From NCBI GenBank assembly GCA_044375555.1, contig JBILML010000001.1, forward strand, positions 124,001-188,000: a DNA stretch of 64,000 nucleotides, given 5' to 3'. The notes below the pieces were generated by a model. It ran no database searches. It saw only the letters and a list, made by a program, of their open reading frames with translations, and was not told where the DNA came from. Shown here in pieces: positions 43,071 to 50,556 of this stretch. This DNA is from UBA967 sp044375555. GTDB lineage: Bacteria > Verrucomicrobiota > Verrucomicrobiia > Chthoniobacterales > Terrimicrobiaceae. How positions within the stretch are numbered: the first letter of the stretch is position 1; every line of letters starts with the position of its first letter. The position numbers and the translations under genes were made by a program.

Positions 43071-44602
43071 GGCGTCGGCACGATGTCGGGTTTTCGTCCG
43101 ACGACTTGTTCGAATTTATCGGCGGCGAGGTAGGCGGTGCAGGGTTCCTGGCCGCTGCGCAGGCGGAAAGGGATCTTCAGATAGGCCCGCGAGAGATTGG
43201 GTTCGATCTCGGATTCCTTCGCGGAGTCGATGACGATAAAGTCGTGGTTCCAGTGCGAGGGTTGGTGGTCTTTGTTGAAATACCCGATGCGTGTGAAGTC
43301 CCCGAAAATCCATGGCAACGGGTAGTAGCTTTCGAGCATGATGGCGCCCGACATTTGGTATCCAGCGGGGTCGGATTTGGCGACTTGGAGGACGGGCTTG
43401 GTGAACTCGTTGATGTCCTCGTAAGTCTGCACATAGACATAGGGCTCGCTGTCATCGGTGAAGATGAAGAAATTCAATCGCACGCCGTAGTAGAGCGAGC
43501 CCGCGAGCAGCGGCGTCACGAGCCACCAAAGAGCGCGGCGGTGGGTTTTGGAGACAGCTTCCTGAATCACTGCGCCGAGGAGGAGGTAGAACGGCCAGAG
43601 CATCGAGATGATGCACCAGGGGGTTTTGTAGGAAACGATCGAGTAGGCGAGCAGGGTGCCGGCGGCGGCGATGGCCACATAGCGGTAGCGGGAATCCGAG
43701 GGGAGGATGAAGCGGAGCCCCGCGATGACCCCCAGAAGGGCCGGCCACTCGAAGCAACGCGCCATCAAGGCGAGCCAGTAGTAATTGAGCGGGCCAACGA
43801 GATCGTAGGCGGTTTTTTCGTGTCCGCCGGCCTCCATGCCTGTCTTAAACCAAGCCGCGTGAGTTTCCCAAAGTCCGCTGACGGCGCGGAAGTCGAGAAA
43901 GGTTCCCGAGTAGAAAAAGACAAGCACGATTGCGGAAACGCCGAAGGCCGTGACGACATCATCGCGGGACCAATCCTGCTTCGCGAGCGGCCAGCCCGGG
44001 CTGGGAGGCGAGGGGAATTTCCAAATCAAAAGCACAGGCACGGCAAGAACGAGGCAACCGATGTGGAGGACATAGGTTTCCTTGGTGAGGATCATTCCGG
44101 TGATGGATGCGGCGAGTAAGTAGAGATGCTTGCGTGCGCCGGTCTGCCATAGCCCGAGGACCGCATGGAGGAGTAAAATCGAGAAGAGAACCTGCCACGA
44201 CTCGTGGATGGAATAGCGACCGTAGAAGACATAAGCCGGCGATAGGGCCATCGCCAGGGCGGCGAAACGCGCCGTGGGTTGACCGAAATAATCGCGAAAA
44301 CGGAGGAGGGCCAGGATGCTCAGGATGCTCGCCAGAATCGCCGGGAGTCGCAGGGCCCAGAGTTCGCGGCCGAAGAGGGTTTGGGAAAGAAACACGGCGT
44401 AGAAGTGGAGTGGGCCGTGGTAATTCGTGGGGTCGTATTTGTGATAACCCGTGGCCCGCATTTGGTCGGCGAACCAGCCGTTGATCCCCTCATCGAAGTG
44501 GGCGGGCTTAATATCGATCAGCCACACGCGCAGAAAAATCGCAATGAGCACGATGGCAATCTCGGGAAGGTGGGCTTTGAGGGCCTTGAAATTCACCCGC
44601 AT
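43067..44602 (-). CDS. TIGR03663 / Agl23-type membrane protein
   Basis: A 511-residue polytopic protein of the TIGR03663 type (also named flippase activity-associated protein Agl23), related to GT39-like glycosyltransferases. The N-terminal signature is 'HFDEGINGWFADQMRATG' and 'YDPTNYHGPLHFY', where the Asp-Glu pair is the likely GT-C catalytic acid. About nine membrane helices follow, with a soluble C-terminal domain. The ATG at 44602 gives a basic stretch then the first helix. Upstream frame extension crosses the pdxJ start and is rejected. A paralogue lies at 53824-55287. Confidence 0.82.
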   Translation of the reverse strand: MRVNFKALKAHLPEIAIVLIAIFLRVWLIDIKPAHFDEGINGWFADQMRATGYHKYDPTNYHGPLHFYAVFLSQTLFGRELWALRLPAILASILSILALLRFRDYFGQPTARFAALAMALSPAYVFYGRYSIHESWQVLFSILLLHAVLGLWQTGARKHLYLLAASITGMILTKETYVLHIGCLVLAVPVLLIWKFPSPPSPGWPLAKQDWSRDDVVTAFGVSAIVLVFFYSGTFLDFRAVSGLWETHAAWFKTGMEAGGHEKTAYDLVGPLNYYWLALMARCFEWPALLGVIAGLRFILPSDSRYRYVAIAAAGTLLAYSIVSYKTPWCIISMLWPFYLLLGAVIQEAVSKTHRRALWWLVTPLLAGSLYYGVRLNFFIFTDDSEPYVYVQTYEDINEFTKPVLQVAKSDPAGYQMSGAIMLESYYPLPWIFGDFTRIGYFNKDHQPSHWNHDFIVIDSAKESEIEPNLSRAYLKIPFRLRSGQEPCTAYLAADKFEQVVGRKPDIVPTP

Positions 44603-44696
44603 GGGATAAGTGCGGGGCCGTCTGCAATCAAGCCCGAGGGCTCGCCCCTCGACGCCAGTCTTGCTCCGGGAACTCCTCAACGGAATGATCAGGGGC

Positions 44697-45434
44697 ATGC
44701 CTAGTCTTGGAGTTAATATCGACCATGTCGCCACCTTGCGGCAGGCCCGCTACCGCGAAACGCCAGAGAGCCCGAATGCGGAACCTGATCCGGTGGCTGC
44801 CGCGCTGGTTGCCGAAAAAGCCGGCGCCGTGGGGATCACGGCGCATTTGAGAGAGGATCGTCGCCACATCCAAGATCGGGACATTTTTGAACTCCGCGAG
44901 CGGATCACCACCAAGCTCAACCTCGAAATGGGACTCTCCGAGGACATCGTTCAAATCGCCCTTCGGGTGAAGCCACACGATGTTTGTCTGGTTCCCGAAA
45001 ATCGCCAGGAGGTGACGACCGAAGGCGGGCTGGATTGCGCGGGGCAGATGGGGCGTTTGCGGGTGGTCGTCACCCAACTCCAGGACGCCGGGGCGCGTGT
45101 GAGCCTCTTCATCGATCCTGAGGAGCACCAACTTCGAGCGGCGGCTGAGCTGCGAGCGGAATTTGTGGAACTCCACACCGGCGCCTACGCGAATGCACTT
45201 GGGGCGGAGCGGGAGCGTGAACTTGAAAAGCTCTGCCAAGGCGCGCAACTCGCCCTCGCCCTTGGGCTCCGCGTCAATGCGGGCCATGGCCTCAACTACG
45301 AAAATACCGCCGCGATCCTGGCTCTGCCGGGATTGGAGGAATTAAATATCGGCCACTCGATCATTTCGCGGGCGGTCTCCGTGGGCCTCGACCAAGCGGT
45401 TTCCGAAATGCGCCGCTTGGTTTGCAAAGAATAA
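44697..45434 (+). CDS. pdxJ: Pyridoxine 5'-phosphate synthase
   Basis: A 245-residue PdxJ, which condenses deoxyxylulose 5-phosphate with 3-amino-2-oxopropyl phosphate to make pyridoxine 5'-phosphate, so the organism uses the DXP-dependent B6 route. Seen are 'LGVNIDHVATLRQAR' at the N-terminus, 'GITAHLREDRRHIQDRDI' and 'AGHGLNYENTAAI' with the phosphate-binding region 'ELNIGHSIISRAV'. The ATG at 44697 is fixed by the conserved start. The next gene, a PLP-dependent enzyme, begins on the base after its stop codon. Confidence 0.96.
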   Translation: MPSLGVNIDHVATLRQARYRETPESPNAEPDPVAAALVAEKAGAVGITAHLREDRRHIQDRDIFELRERITTKLNLEMGLSEDIVQIALRVKPHDVCLVPENRQEVTTEGGLDCAGQMGRLRVVVTQLQDAGARVSLFIDPEEHQLRAAAELRAEFVELHTGAYANALGAERERELEKLCQGAQLALALGLRVNAGHGLNYENTAAILALPGLEELNIGHSIISRAVSVGLDQAVSEMRRLVCKE

Positions 45435-46628
45435 ATGGACCACGCGCTCGAGGGTTTTCTTTCGGAAAAGTTGGAGGAAATCAGCCGGCGCTCCTTGCGT
45501 CGGCACCTTCAGGCGCTCGAGGGACCTCAGGGAATTCAGGTTCGGCGTGATGGTCGGGAGCTACTGAATTTTTCCTCCAACGACTACCTCGGCTTGGCGA
45601 ACCATCCCGCCTTGCGCGATGCCGCGATGGCGGAGTGGGAGAGGGGAGGATTTGGGTCCGGGGCGTCACGACTCGTCTGTGGCACGCTTTCCGCGCACGA
45701 GGAATTGGAAGCGGCGATTGCAGACTTCAAGAGGACGCCCGCGGCGCTGAGTTTTTCGAGTGGTTATGCGGCGGCACTTGGAACGATCCCCGCGCTGTGT
45801 GGTGCCGGGGATGTGGTGATTTTGGACAAGCTCTCGCATGCCTGTCTGGTGGATGGCGCTCGATTGAGCGGGGCGACGATCCGGGTTTTTCACCATAACG
45901 ACCTCGGGAAGTTGGAAAGCCATCTCCGGTGGGCGAGGGAGAAACATCCGCGTGCCCGCGTGCTGGTGGTCGCGGAGTCGGTTTACAGCATGGATGGCGA
46001 CCTCGCTCCTGTGGCCGAAATGGTCACGCTGAAAGAACGCTTCGGGGCTTGGCTTTTGCTCGATGAGGCCCATGCGGTGGGGGTTCTCGGCGAAGGGGGA
46101 AGGGGACTGGCTGATCGCGAGGGAGTTTCTGATCGGATCGAGATCCAGATGGGAACTCTCGGCAAGGCCCTTGGCGCCCACGGGGCCTACATTGCCGGGA
46201 GCGAGACCTTGCGGGAATTTCTGATCAACAGCGCGCGGAGTTTTATTTTTTCCACAGCCCAGCCCGCTCCGGTGGCGGCGGCTGCTCGGGAGGCTTTGAG
46301 GTTTTGCCGATCGAGCGAGGGCGATGCCCTGCGGACCTCTCTCCGCCAAAACCTCGCGTCTGCATCCGAACAATTGGGTTTGGAAGAGGCTTCATCGGCG
46401 ATCATTCCCTGGATAATCGGCGGCGAATCGGAAGCGATGGATGTATCCGCTCAATTACTCGATGCCGGGTTGCTGGTTCCGGCGATTCGCTACCCGACCG
46501 TGGCCAAAGGCTCTGCGAGATTGCGAGTCGCCCTGACCGCCAAACACTCGCCAGAGAATATCCAAACACTCGCCGCCGAACTGGCGAAGATTAGTCCAGC
46601 AGATACTCCTCGGCTTCAAACCCGATGA
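45435..46628 (+). CDS. BioF/KBL-like PLP-dependent acyltransferase
   Basis: A 397-residue alpha-oxoamine synthase. It carries 'NFSSNDYLGLANHPALRDA', 'GSGASRLVCGTLSAHEELE', the Asp-containing 'WLLLDEAHAVGVLG' and the PLP lysine in 'GTLGKALGAHGAYIAG'. The best match is 8-amino-7-oxononanoate synthase (biotin synthesis), but 2-amino-3-ketobutyrate CoA ligase uses the same motifs and no other bio gene is here. It starts right at the pdxJ stop, so the enzyme is co-expressed with synthesis of its own cofactor. Its last 38 bases overlap the convergent PAS gene. Confidence 0.85.
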   Translation: MDHALEGFLSEKLEEISRRSLRRHLQALEGPQGIQVRRDGRELLNFSSNDYLGLANHPALRDAAMAEWERGGFGSGASRLVCGTLSAHEELEAAIADFKRTPAALSFSSGYAAALGTIPALCGAGDVVILDKLSHACLVDGARLSGATIRVFHHNDLGKLESHLRWAREKHPRARVLVVAESVYSMDGDLAPVAEMVTLKERFGAWLLLDEAHAVGVLGEGGRGLADREGVSDRIEIQMGTLGKALGAHGAYIAGSETLREFLINSARSFIFSTAQPAPVAAAAREALRFCRSSEGDALRTSLRQNLASASEQLGLEEASSAIIPWIIGGESEAMDVSAQLLDAGLLVPAIRYPTVAKGSARLRVALTAKHSPENIQTLAAELAKISPADTPRLQTR

Positions 46629-47010
46629 CTTTTCCAGAAGCGGAGAGCATGGGACGCAGATCGATCCTCACGCGATAGGGGATATTGTTTTTGTGGTAGT
46701 TGACCAACTCGGTCACGCAGGGAACTCCATTCCGAATCGCGTGGCGCAGGGTTTCAATGCTCTCGCGGGAGGACTCGGGACCTTGCAGCACAGCCCCCGG
46801 CTTGCGCCCTTTCATCTCGTCGAATGTGTGACCGCAAAGCCGGGTGAATGCAGGATTCACCGAGGTGATGAACCCATTGGCGTCCGTTTGCAGGCGGGCG
46901 GGCTCAGAGGAAATTCGGCGGGTTATTTTTTGGAAAAGCGTTTTGGATTTTGTATCCGAAAGACCTTCGGGAGCCCGCGAGATAGAGAATTCTGACAAAT
47001 CGGCGATCAT
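46591..47010 (-). CDS. Single-domain PAS protein
   Basis: A 139-residue protein made of one PAS domain ('FITSVNPAFTRLCGHTFDEM', 'GRKPGAVLQGPES', then 'YHKNNIPYRVRIDLRPM'). The pattern with 'LQGPES' resembles the LOV/PAS type, but the flavin-binding 'GRNCRFLQG' cysteine is not present ('GRKPGAVLQG'), so it is not a photoactive LOV domain. There is no output domain. It may act as a partner of another signalling protein. The end overlaps the convergent BioF-like gene by 38 bases. Confidence 0.75.
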   Translation of the reverse strand: MIADLSEFSISRAPEGLSDTKSKTLFQKITRRISSEPARLQTDANGFITSVNPAFTRLCGHTFDEMKGRKPGAVLQGPESSRESIETLRHAIRNGVPCVTELVNYHKNNIPYRVRIDLRPMLSASGKVIGFEAEEYLLD

Positions 47011-47074
47011 TTTCTTAACGGCATTTTCAGTGATTACGCAGTCGGTCTCCCTAGGGATGCAGGGAAGTGGTCGT

Positions 47075-48580
47075 TTATTTTTTATAAAAACCGACGATCG
47101 CTTGGATCAATCCCGGAATGTCATGGCTTTTTGCCTCTAGAGCGACAGGCATTTCCAAGGAGCGCATTGCCTTGGAGGTAATCGGCCCAATGCTCGCGAA
47201 GCTCACATTTTTGTCGGCAGGTAATTCGAGGGCATGAAAATTCTCGGCCGTCGAAGCACTCGTGAAAGTCACCATGTCGGCGCCCTCCCGGCGATAGCGT
47301 GCGATGCCCAAGGAGTCGGCTGACTCGGGAAGCGTGCGATAGGCCAGAGCCTCATCCACAATCGCTCCGAGGCGGGAAAGTTCCTTGGGAAGTTCGTCGC
47401 GGGCCTTCTCACCGCGAACGAGCAGGACTTTCAGGTTATCAACGGTGGTCTCTTTCTGGAGGGCGGGAACGATCTCGCCGGCGATGTGTTTTTCGGGAAT
47501 GAGATCGACCTCGAATCGATTGGAGCGAACGCGCTCGGCCGTGGCGGGTCCGATCACCGCGATCCGAACTCCGCCCAGGCTTCGGGCATCCTTGTAGAGT
47601 TCGTAGAAGGCCTTGAAGAAAGCATCCACGCCATTCGGGCTCGTGAAGATCAACCATTCATAGGTGTGGGCGTAGGCGACCAATTCGTAGAATTCCCGTT
47701 TATCGGGAGCGGGCTCGATTCGGATCGTTGGCATCTCGTAGGCGTCCGCTCCCAGTTCGCGCAGGCTGGAAACGAGTTCCCCGGCTTGCGACTGCGTGCG
47801 AGTGACGGCGATGCGTTTTCCAAAAAGAGGAAGGCTTTCAAACCAGTTCAGGGGTTCTCGGAGGTTCACCACCTCGCCAAAAACCGCCACGGCCGGAGCC
47901 TCAAAAGAAACCTCCTCCGCTTTGTCGGCGATGTTCGTGACCGTGCCGACGAGGGTTTTTTGGTATCCCGTGCTCGCCCATCGCACGAGGGCGACGGGTG
48001 TTTCCGCCGGCATTCCCTCCTCGCGGAGTCGGGCGGTGATGGAGCGCAAACGCTCGATGCCCATGAGCATGACTTTTGTGCCAGGAGAGGTCGCGAGGAC
48101 TTTGTAGTCCAGCGAGGGGTCGGGCTTCGTGGGGTCCTCGTGTCCCGTAAAAATCGTAAACATCGAGGTGTGCTTGCGGTGGGTAACTGGAATTCCCGCA
48201 TAGGCCGGTCCCGCAATGGCGGAGCTGACTCCAGGCACGATCTCGAATCGGCAACCTGCGGCAGCCAAGGCCTCGGCCTCTTCACCACCTCGCCCGAAAA
48301 CAAAAGGATCGCCGCCTTTGAGTCGGGCGACCGTCTTTCCGGCCTGGGTTTTGGAAATCAGAAGCGCGTCGATGTCCTCTTGGCGCATCGTGTGGGCACC
48401 GGCTTTTTTGCCGACATAGAGTTTTTCGGCGTCAACGGGCGCCCACTTTAAAAGCTCGGGATTGCAGAGGTAGTCATAGACCACGACATCTGCGCGTTCC
48501 AAGCAGTGACGGCCCTTGAGCGTGAGTAGCAACGGGTCGCCAGGACCCGCGCCGACGAGATAGCAAATTCCTTCCGGCAT
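47075..48580 (-). CDS. Uroporphyrinogen-III methyltransferase / synthase fusion (CobA-HemD)
   Basis: A 501-residue fusion. The N-terminal half (1-245) is SUMT: 'YLVGAGPGDPLLLTLKG', 'RLKGGDPFVFGRGGEEAEAL' and 'PGVSSAIAGPAYAGIPVTHR' (the SAM-binding core), which makes precorrin-2. The C-terminal half (about 255-501) is uroporphyrinogen-III synthase ('FTSPNGVDAFFKAF', 'VTFTSASTAENF'). A fusion joins closure of the ring to its methylation, the branch to sirohaem or cobalamin. No hemC or cob genes lie beside it. The start follows the conserved 'GICYLVGAG'. Confidence 0.94.
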   Translation of the reverse strand: MPEGICYLVGAGPGDPLLLTLKGRHCLERADVVVYDYLCNPELLKWAPVDAEKLYVGKKAGAHTMRQEDIDALLISKTQAGKTVARLKGGDPFVFGRGGEEAEALAAAGCRFEIVPGVSSAIAGPAYAGIPVTHRKHTSMFTIFTGHEDPTKPDPSLDYKVLATSPGTKVMLMGIERLRSITARLREEGMPAETPVALVRWASTGYQKTLVGTVTNIADKAEEVSFEAPAVAVFGEVVNLREPLNWFESLPLFGKRIAVTRTQSQAGELVSSLRELGADAYEMPTIRIEPAPDKREFYELVAYAHTYEWLIFTSPNGVDAFFKAFYELYKDARSLGGVRIAVIGPATAERVRSNRFEVDLIPEKHIAGEIVPALQKETTVDNLKVLLVRGEKARDELPKELSRLGAIVDEALAYRTLPESADSLGIARYRREGADMVTFTSASTAENFHALELPADKNVSFASIGPITSKAMRSLEMPVALEAKSHDIPGLIQAIVGFYKK

Positions 48581-48666
48581 GAACGGCTCATCGTGGCATC
48601 CGGCCCGCCCCAAAGAAATCCTTTTGATTGCTGGATAAAATTCCCGGCCCGATTCAAGCTCCGCGC

Positions 48667-49371
48667 ATGCTCGAAGCCATTGAAAAACTTCTCGCGCTCC
48701 AAGACCGCGACCAGCGCCTCCGAACCCTCCGTCTCGAACTCCAATCGATCCCTCTTGAGATCGCCTCCAAGCAAAAGCTCGTGGAGGACGCCGCGAGCCG
48801 CCTCCAAACCGCCCGCTCCCGCTCCATGGCGATCGAGGTCGAAAAAAAGGCCCTCGAGGTTGAAATCGCCGCCAAGCGCGATCAAATTTCCCGCTACAAA
48901 AATCAGCAACTCCAGACTCGTAAAAACGAGGAATACTCGGCGCTCTCCCACGAAATCGCCGCAGCCGAGCGCGCCATTTCGGCGATCGAGGACAAAGAGC
49001 TGGTCCTCATGGAAGAAGCCGAGGGTCTCGCCCCGCAACTCGCCGCAGCCGACAAAGCCCATGCCGAGGACAAGGCGAAATACGAGGCGCAAATCACCAC
49101 GATTCGCGAAAAAGAAGGGAACCTGAAAAGCCGCATCGACGAGATGACTGCCGGCCGGGTCGCACTCCTCGAGGGTATCGACGAGGATTTGATCGAACGC
49201 TACGAACGGCTCTTTGAAACCAAAAATGCCCGAGTCGTGGTGCCTGTTGAGCATGATGTCTGCACCGGTTGCCACATGAAGGTTACCGCGCAAACCAGCC
49301 TCGCCCTCCGCTCCGACAAGTCGATTGTGTCTTGCCCGCAATGCGGACGGCTTCTTCACCTGCCGCTCTGA
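48667..49371 (+). CDS. Coiled-coil zinc-ribbon protein
   Basis: A 234-residue protein: a long antiparallel coiled coil (residues 1-175, such as 'LEVEIAAKRDQISRYKNQQL') and a C-terminal zinc ribbon with two CxxC pairs ('CTGCHMKV' and 'CPQCGRLL'). This layout is the C4-type zinc-ribbon family once called DUF164, often encoded near housekeeping genes; its role in the cell is not settled. The ATG at 48667 is the first that starts with the family's hydrophobic helix. It is followed nine bases later by pgl. Confidence 0.87.
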   Translation: MLEAIEKLLALQDRDQRLRTLRLELQSIPLEIASKQKLVEDAASRLQTARSRSMAIEVEKKALEVEIAAKRDQISRYKNQQLQTRKNEEYSALSHEIAAAERAISAIEDKELVLMEEAEGLAPQLAAADKAHAEDKAKYEAQITTIREKEGNLKSRIDEMTAGRVALLEGIDEDLIERYERLFETKNARVVVPVEHDVCTGCHMKVTAQTSLALRSDKSIVSCPQCGRLLHLPL

Positions 49372-49380
49372 GTTTTTAAA

Positions 49381-50076
49381 ATGACCCCGCAAATTTTCCC
49401 TGATTCCAACGCTGTCGCGAAAGCCGCCGCGCTACTCATTGCTTCGGAAGCCCGCCAAGCCGTTGCCGCCCGGGGCCGATTTATTATGGCGGTCAGCGGA
49501 GGCAAGACGCCTTGGCAAATGCTCCGAGAGTTGGCCCATGAGGAGGTGCCTTGGGCCTCTTTTCATATCGTTCAAGTGGACGAGCGGATCGCTCCGGCGG
49601 GTGACCCCGACCGCAATCTCACCCATCTTCGCGAGAGTCTCCTTTCCCATGCCCCGATTCCCCCCGAGCAAATTCACGCCATGCCAGTCGAGGCCGCCGA
49701 TCCCGAGAAGGCCTGCCTCGATTACACCGGCGTCTTGAATTTCCTGTGTGGAAATCCTCCCGTCATCGATCTCGTTCATCTCGGGCTCGGACCGGATGGT
49801 CACACTGCCTCGCTGATTCCCGGCGATGCCGTTTGCCAAGTCCACGACCGCGAAGTCGCTCTAACGGGCCTTTATCAAAACCGCCGGCGCATGACGCTCA
49901 CCTATCCGGTGATCAACCGCAGCCGCACCATTCTCTGGGTCGTGACCGGGGCGGAAAAAGCCCCGATGGTCCCACGCCTCCTCGCCGGTGACCCGCAAAT
50001 TCCCGCCGGACCTATCGCTCAGAAAAACGCCATCCTTCTTCTCGACGCCCCCGCTGCTGCCGGGATTTCGAGCTAA
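49381..50076 (+). CDS. pgl: 6-phosphogluconolactonase
   Basis: A 231-residue DevB-type lactonase, which opens 6-phosphogluconolactone in the oxidative pentose phosphate pathway. Seen are 'AVSGGKTPWQMLRELA' (substrate phosphate site), 'HIVQVDERIAPAGDPDRN' and the 'HLGLGPDGHTASLIPG' motif, then 'RMTLTYPVINRSR'. No zwf or gnd genes are next to it. It follows the zinc-ribbon gene by nine bases and its end overlaps a convergent gene by four bases. Confidence 0.94.
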   Translation: MTPQIFPDSNAVAKAAALLIASEARQAVAARGRFIMAVSGGKTPWQMLRELAHEEVPWASFHIVQVDERIAPAGDPDRNLTHLRESLLSHAPIPPEQIHAMPVEAADPEKACLDYTGVLNFLCGNPPVIDLVHLGLGPDGHTASLIPGDAVCQVHDREVALTGLYQNRRRMTLTYPVINRSRTILWVVTGAEKAPMVPRLLAGDPQIPAGPIAQKNAILLLDAPAAAGISS

Positions 50077-50498
50077 GGGTGCGAAAGGCGATTCAGGACC
50101 TCCTCCACGGCGTCCATCGCCGGCAGCGTAGCCAAACGAGTGCGGTTTTCCTCCACCCACTCGCGGGTCATTTTTAGAGCCGCCTCGAGATTTTGCGGGG
50201 GTTTGAGATTCTTGGCGGGAACGAGGCGCGGTTCGGGGGCTTTTCGTTCGCTCGGCATTTCGTCGCCGGCGAGCCAGGCCTGCAAAAATGGCAGCGTGTC
50301 TTCGGGGGATTGGAATTTTTGCCAATTCCGGTCTTCGCGATCGGGATCGAGGGATTGGATGAATTCCGTAGCGAGATGAAAATCGGGGGAGTTCGCGTGA
50401 ATGAATTCCCGACATTGGTCGGAATGCATTTTCAATCGTCCCTTCGTGCCGGTGCTGTATTTGCGAGGTTCCACAAGCGTTTTTTCGTTCCTCGGCAA
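50073..50498 (-). CDS. Hypothetical soluble protein, 141 residues
   Basis: A charged, Pro-containing soluble protein with no recognised family. It has 'RKYSTGTKGRLKMHSDQC' near the N-terminus and a helical C-terminus 'AMDAVEEVLNRLSHP'. The start is uncertain: TTG at 50498 is the longest option, a GTG lies eight codons later, and an ATG is at residue 24. Base composition and codon pattern look coding, and the gene fills the space between pgl and carB. It ends inside the last codon of pgl on the opposite strand. Confidence 0.55.
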   Translation of the reverse strand: MPRNEKTLVEPRKYSTGTKGRLKMHSDQCREFIHANSPDFHLATEFIQSLDPDREDRNWQKFQSPEDTLPFLQAWLAGDEMPSERKAPEPRLVPAKNLKPPQNLEAALKMTREWVEENRTRLATLPAMDAVEEVLNRLSHP

Positions 50499-50518
50499 TT
50501 TTTAGTCCAACCATTTCG

Positions 50519-50546
50519 TTGCCGCTCCGTGGGTGCTTTGAATAGT
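50519..50546 (+). promoter_or_regulatory. Putative promoter of carB
   Basis: TTGCCG (50519-50524), 16 bases, AATAGT (50541-50546), then ten bases to the ATG at 50557. No pyrimidine-type attenuator can fit in such a short leader. Confidence 0.45.
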
Positions 50547-50556
50547 CTCCCGCGCC

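Noticed and set aside
43878..44119. Plus-strand open frame of 387 residues through the Agl23-type gene
   Set aside because: Shadow frame. The minus-strand protein has clear family motifs and membrane helices.
46591..47010. LOV photoreceptor
   Set aside because: The flavin-adduct cysteine in the GRNCRFLQ-type motif is absent, as the site reads GRKPGAVLQ.
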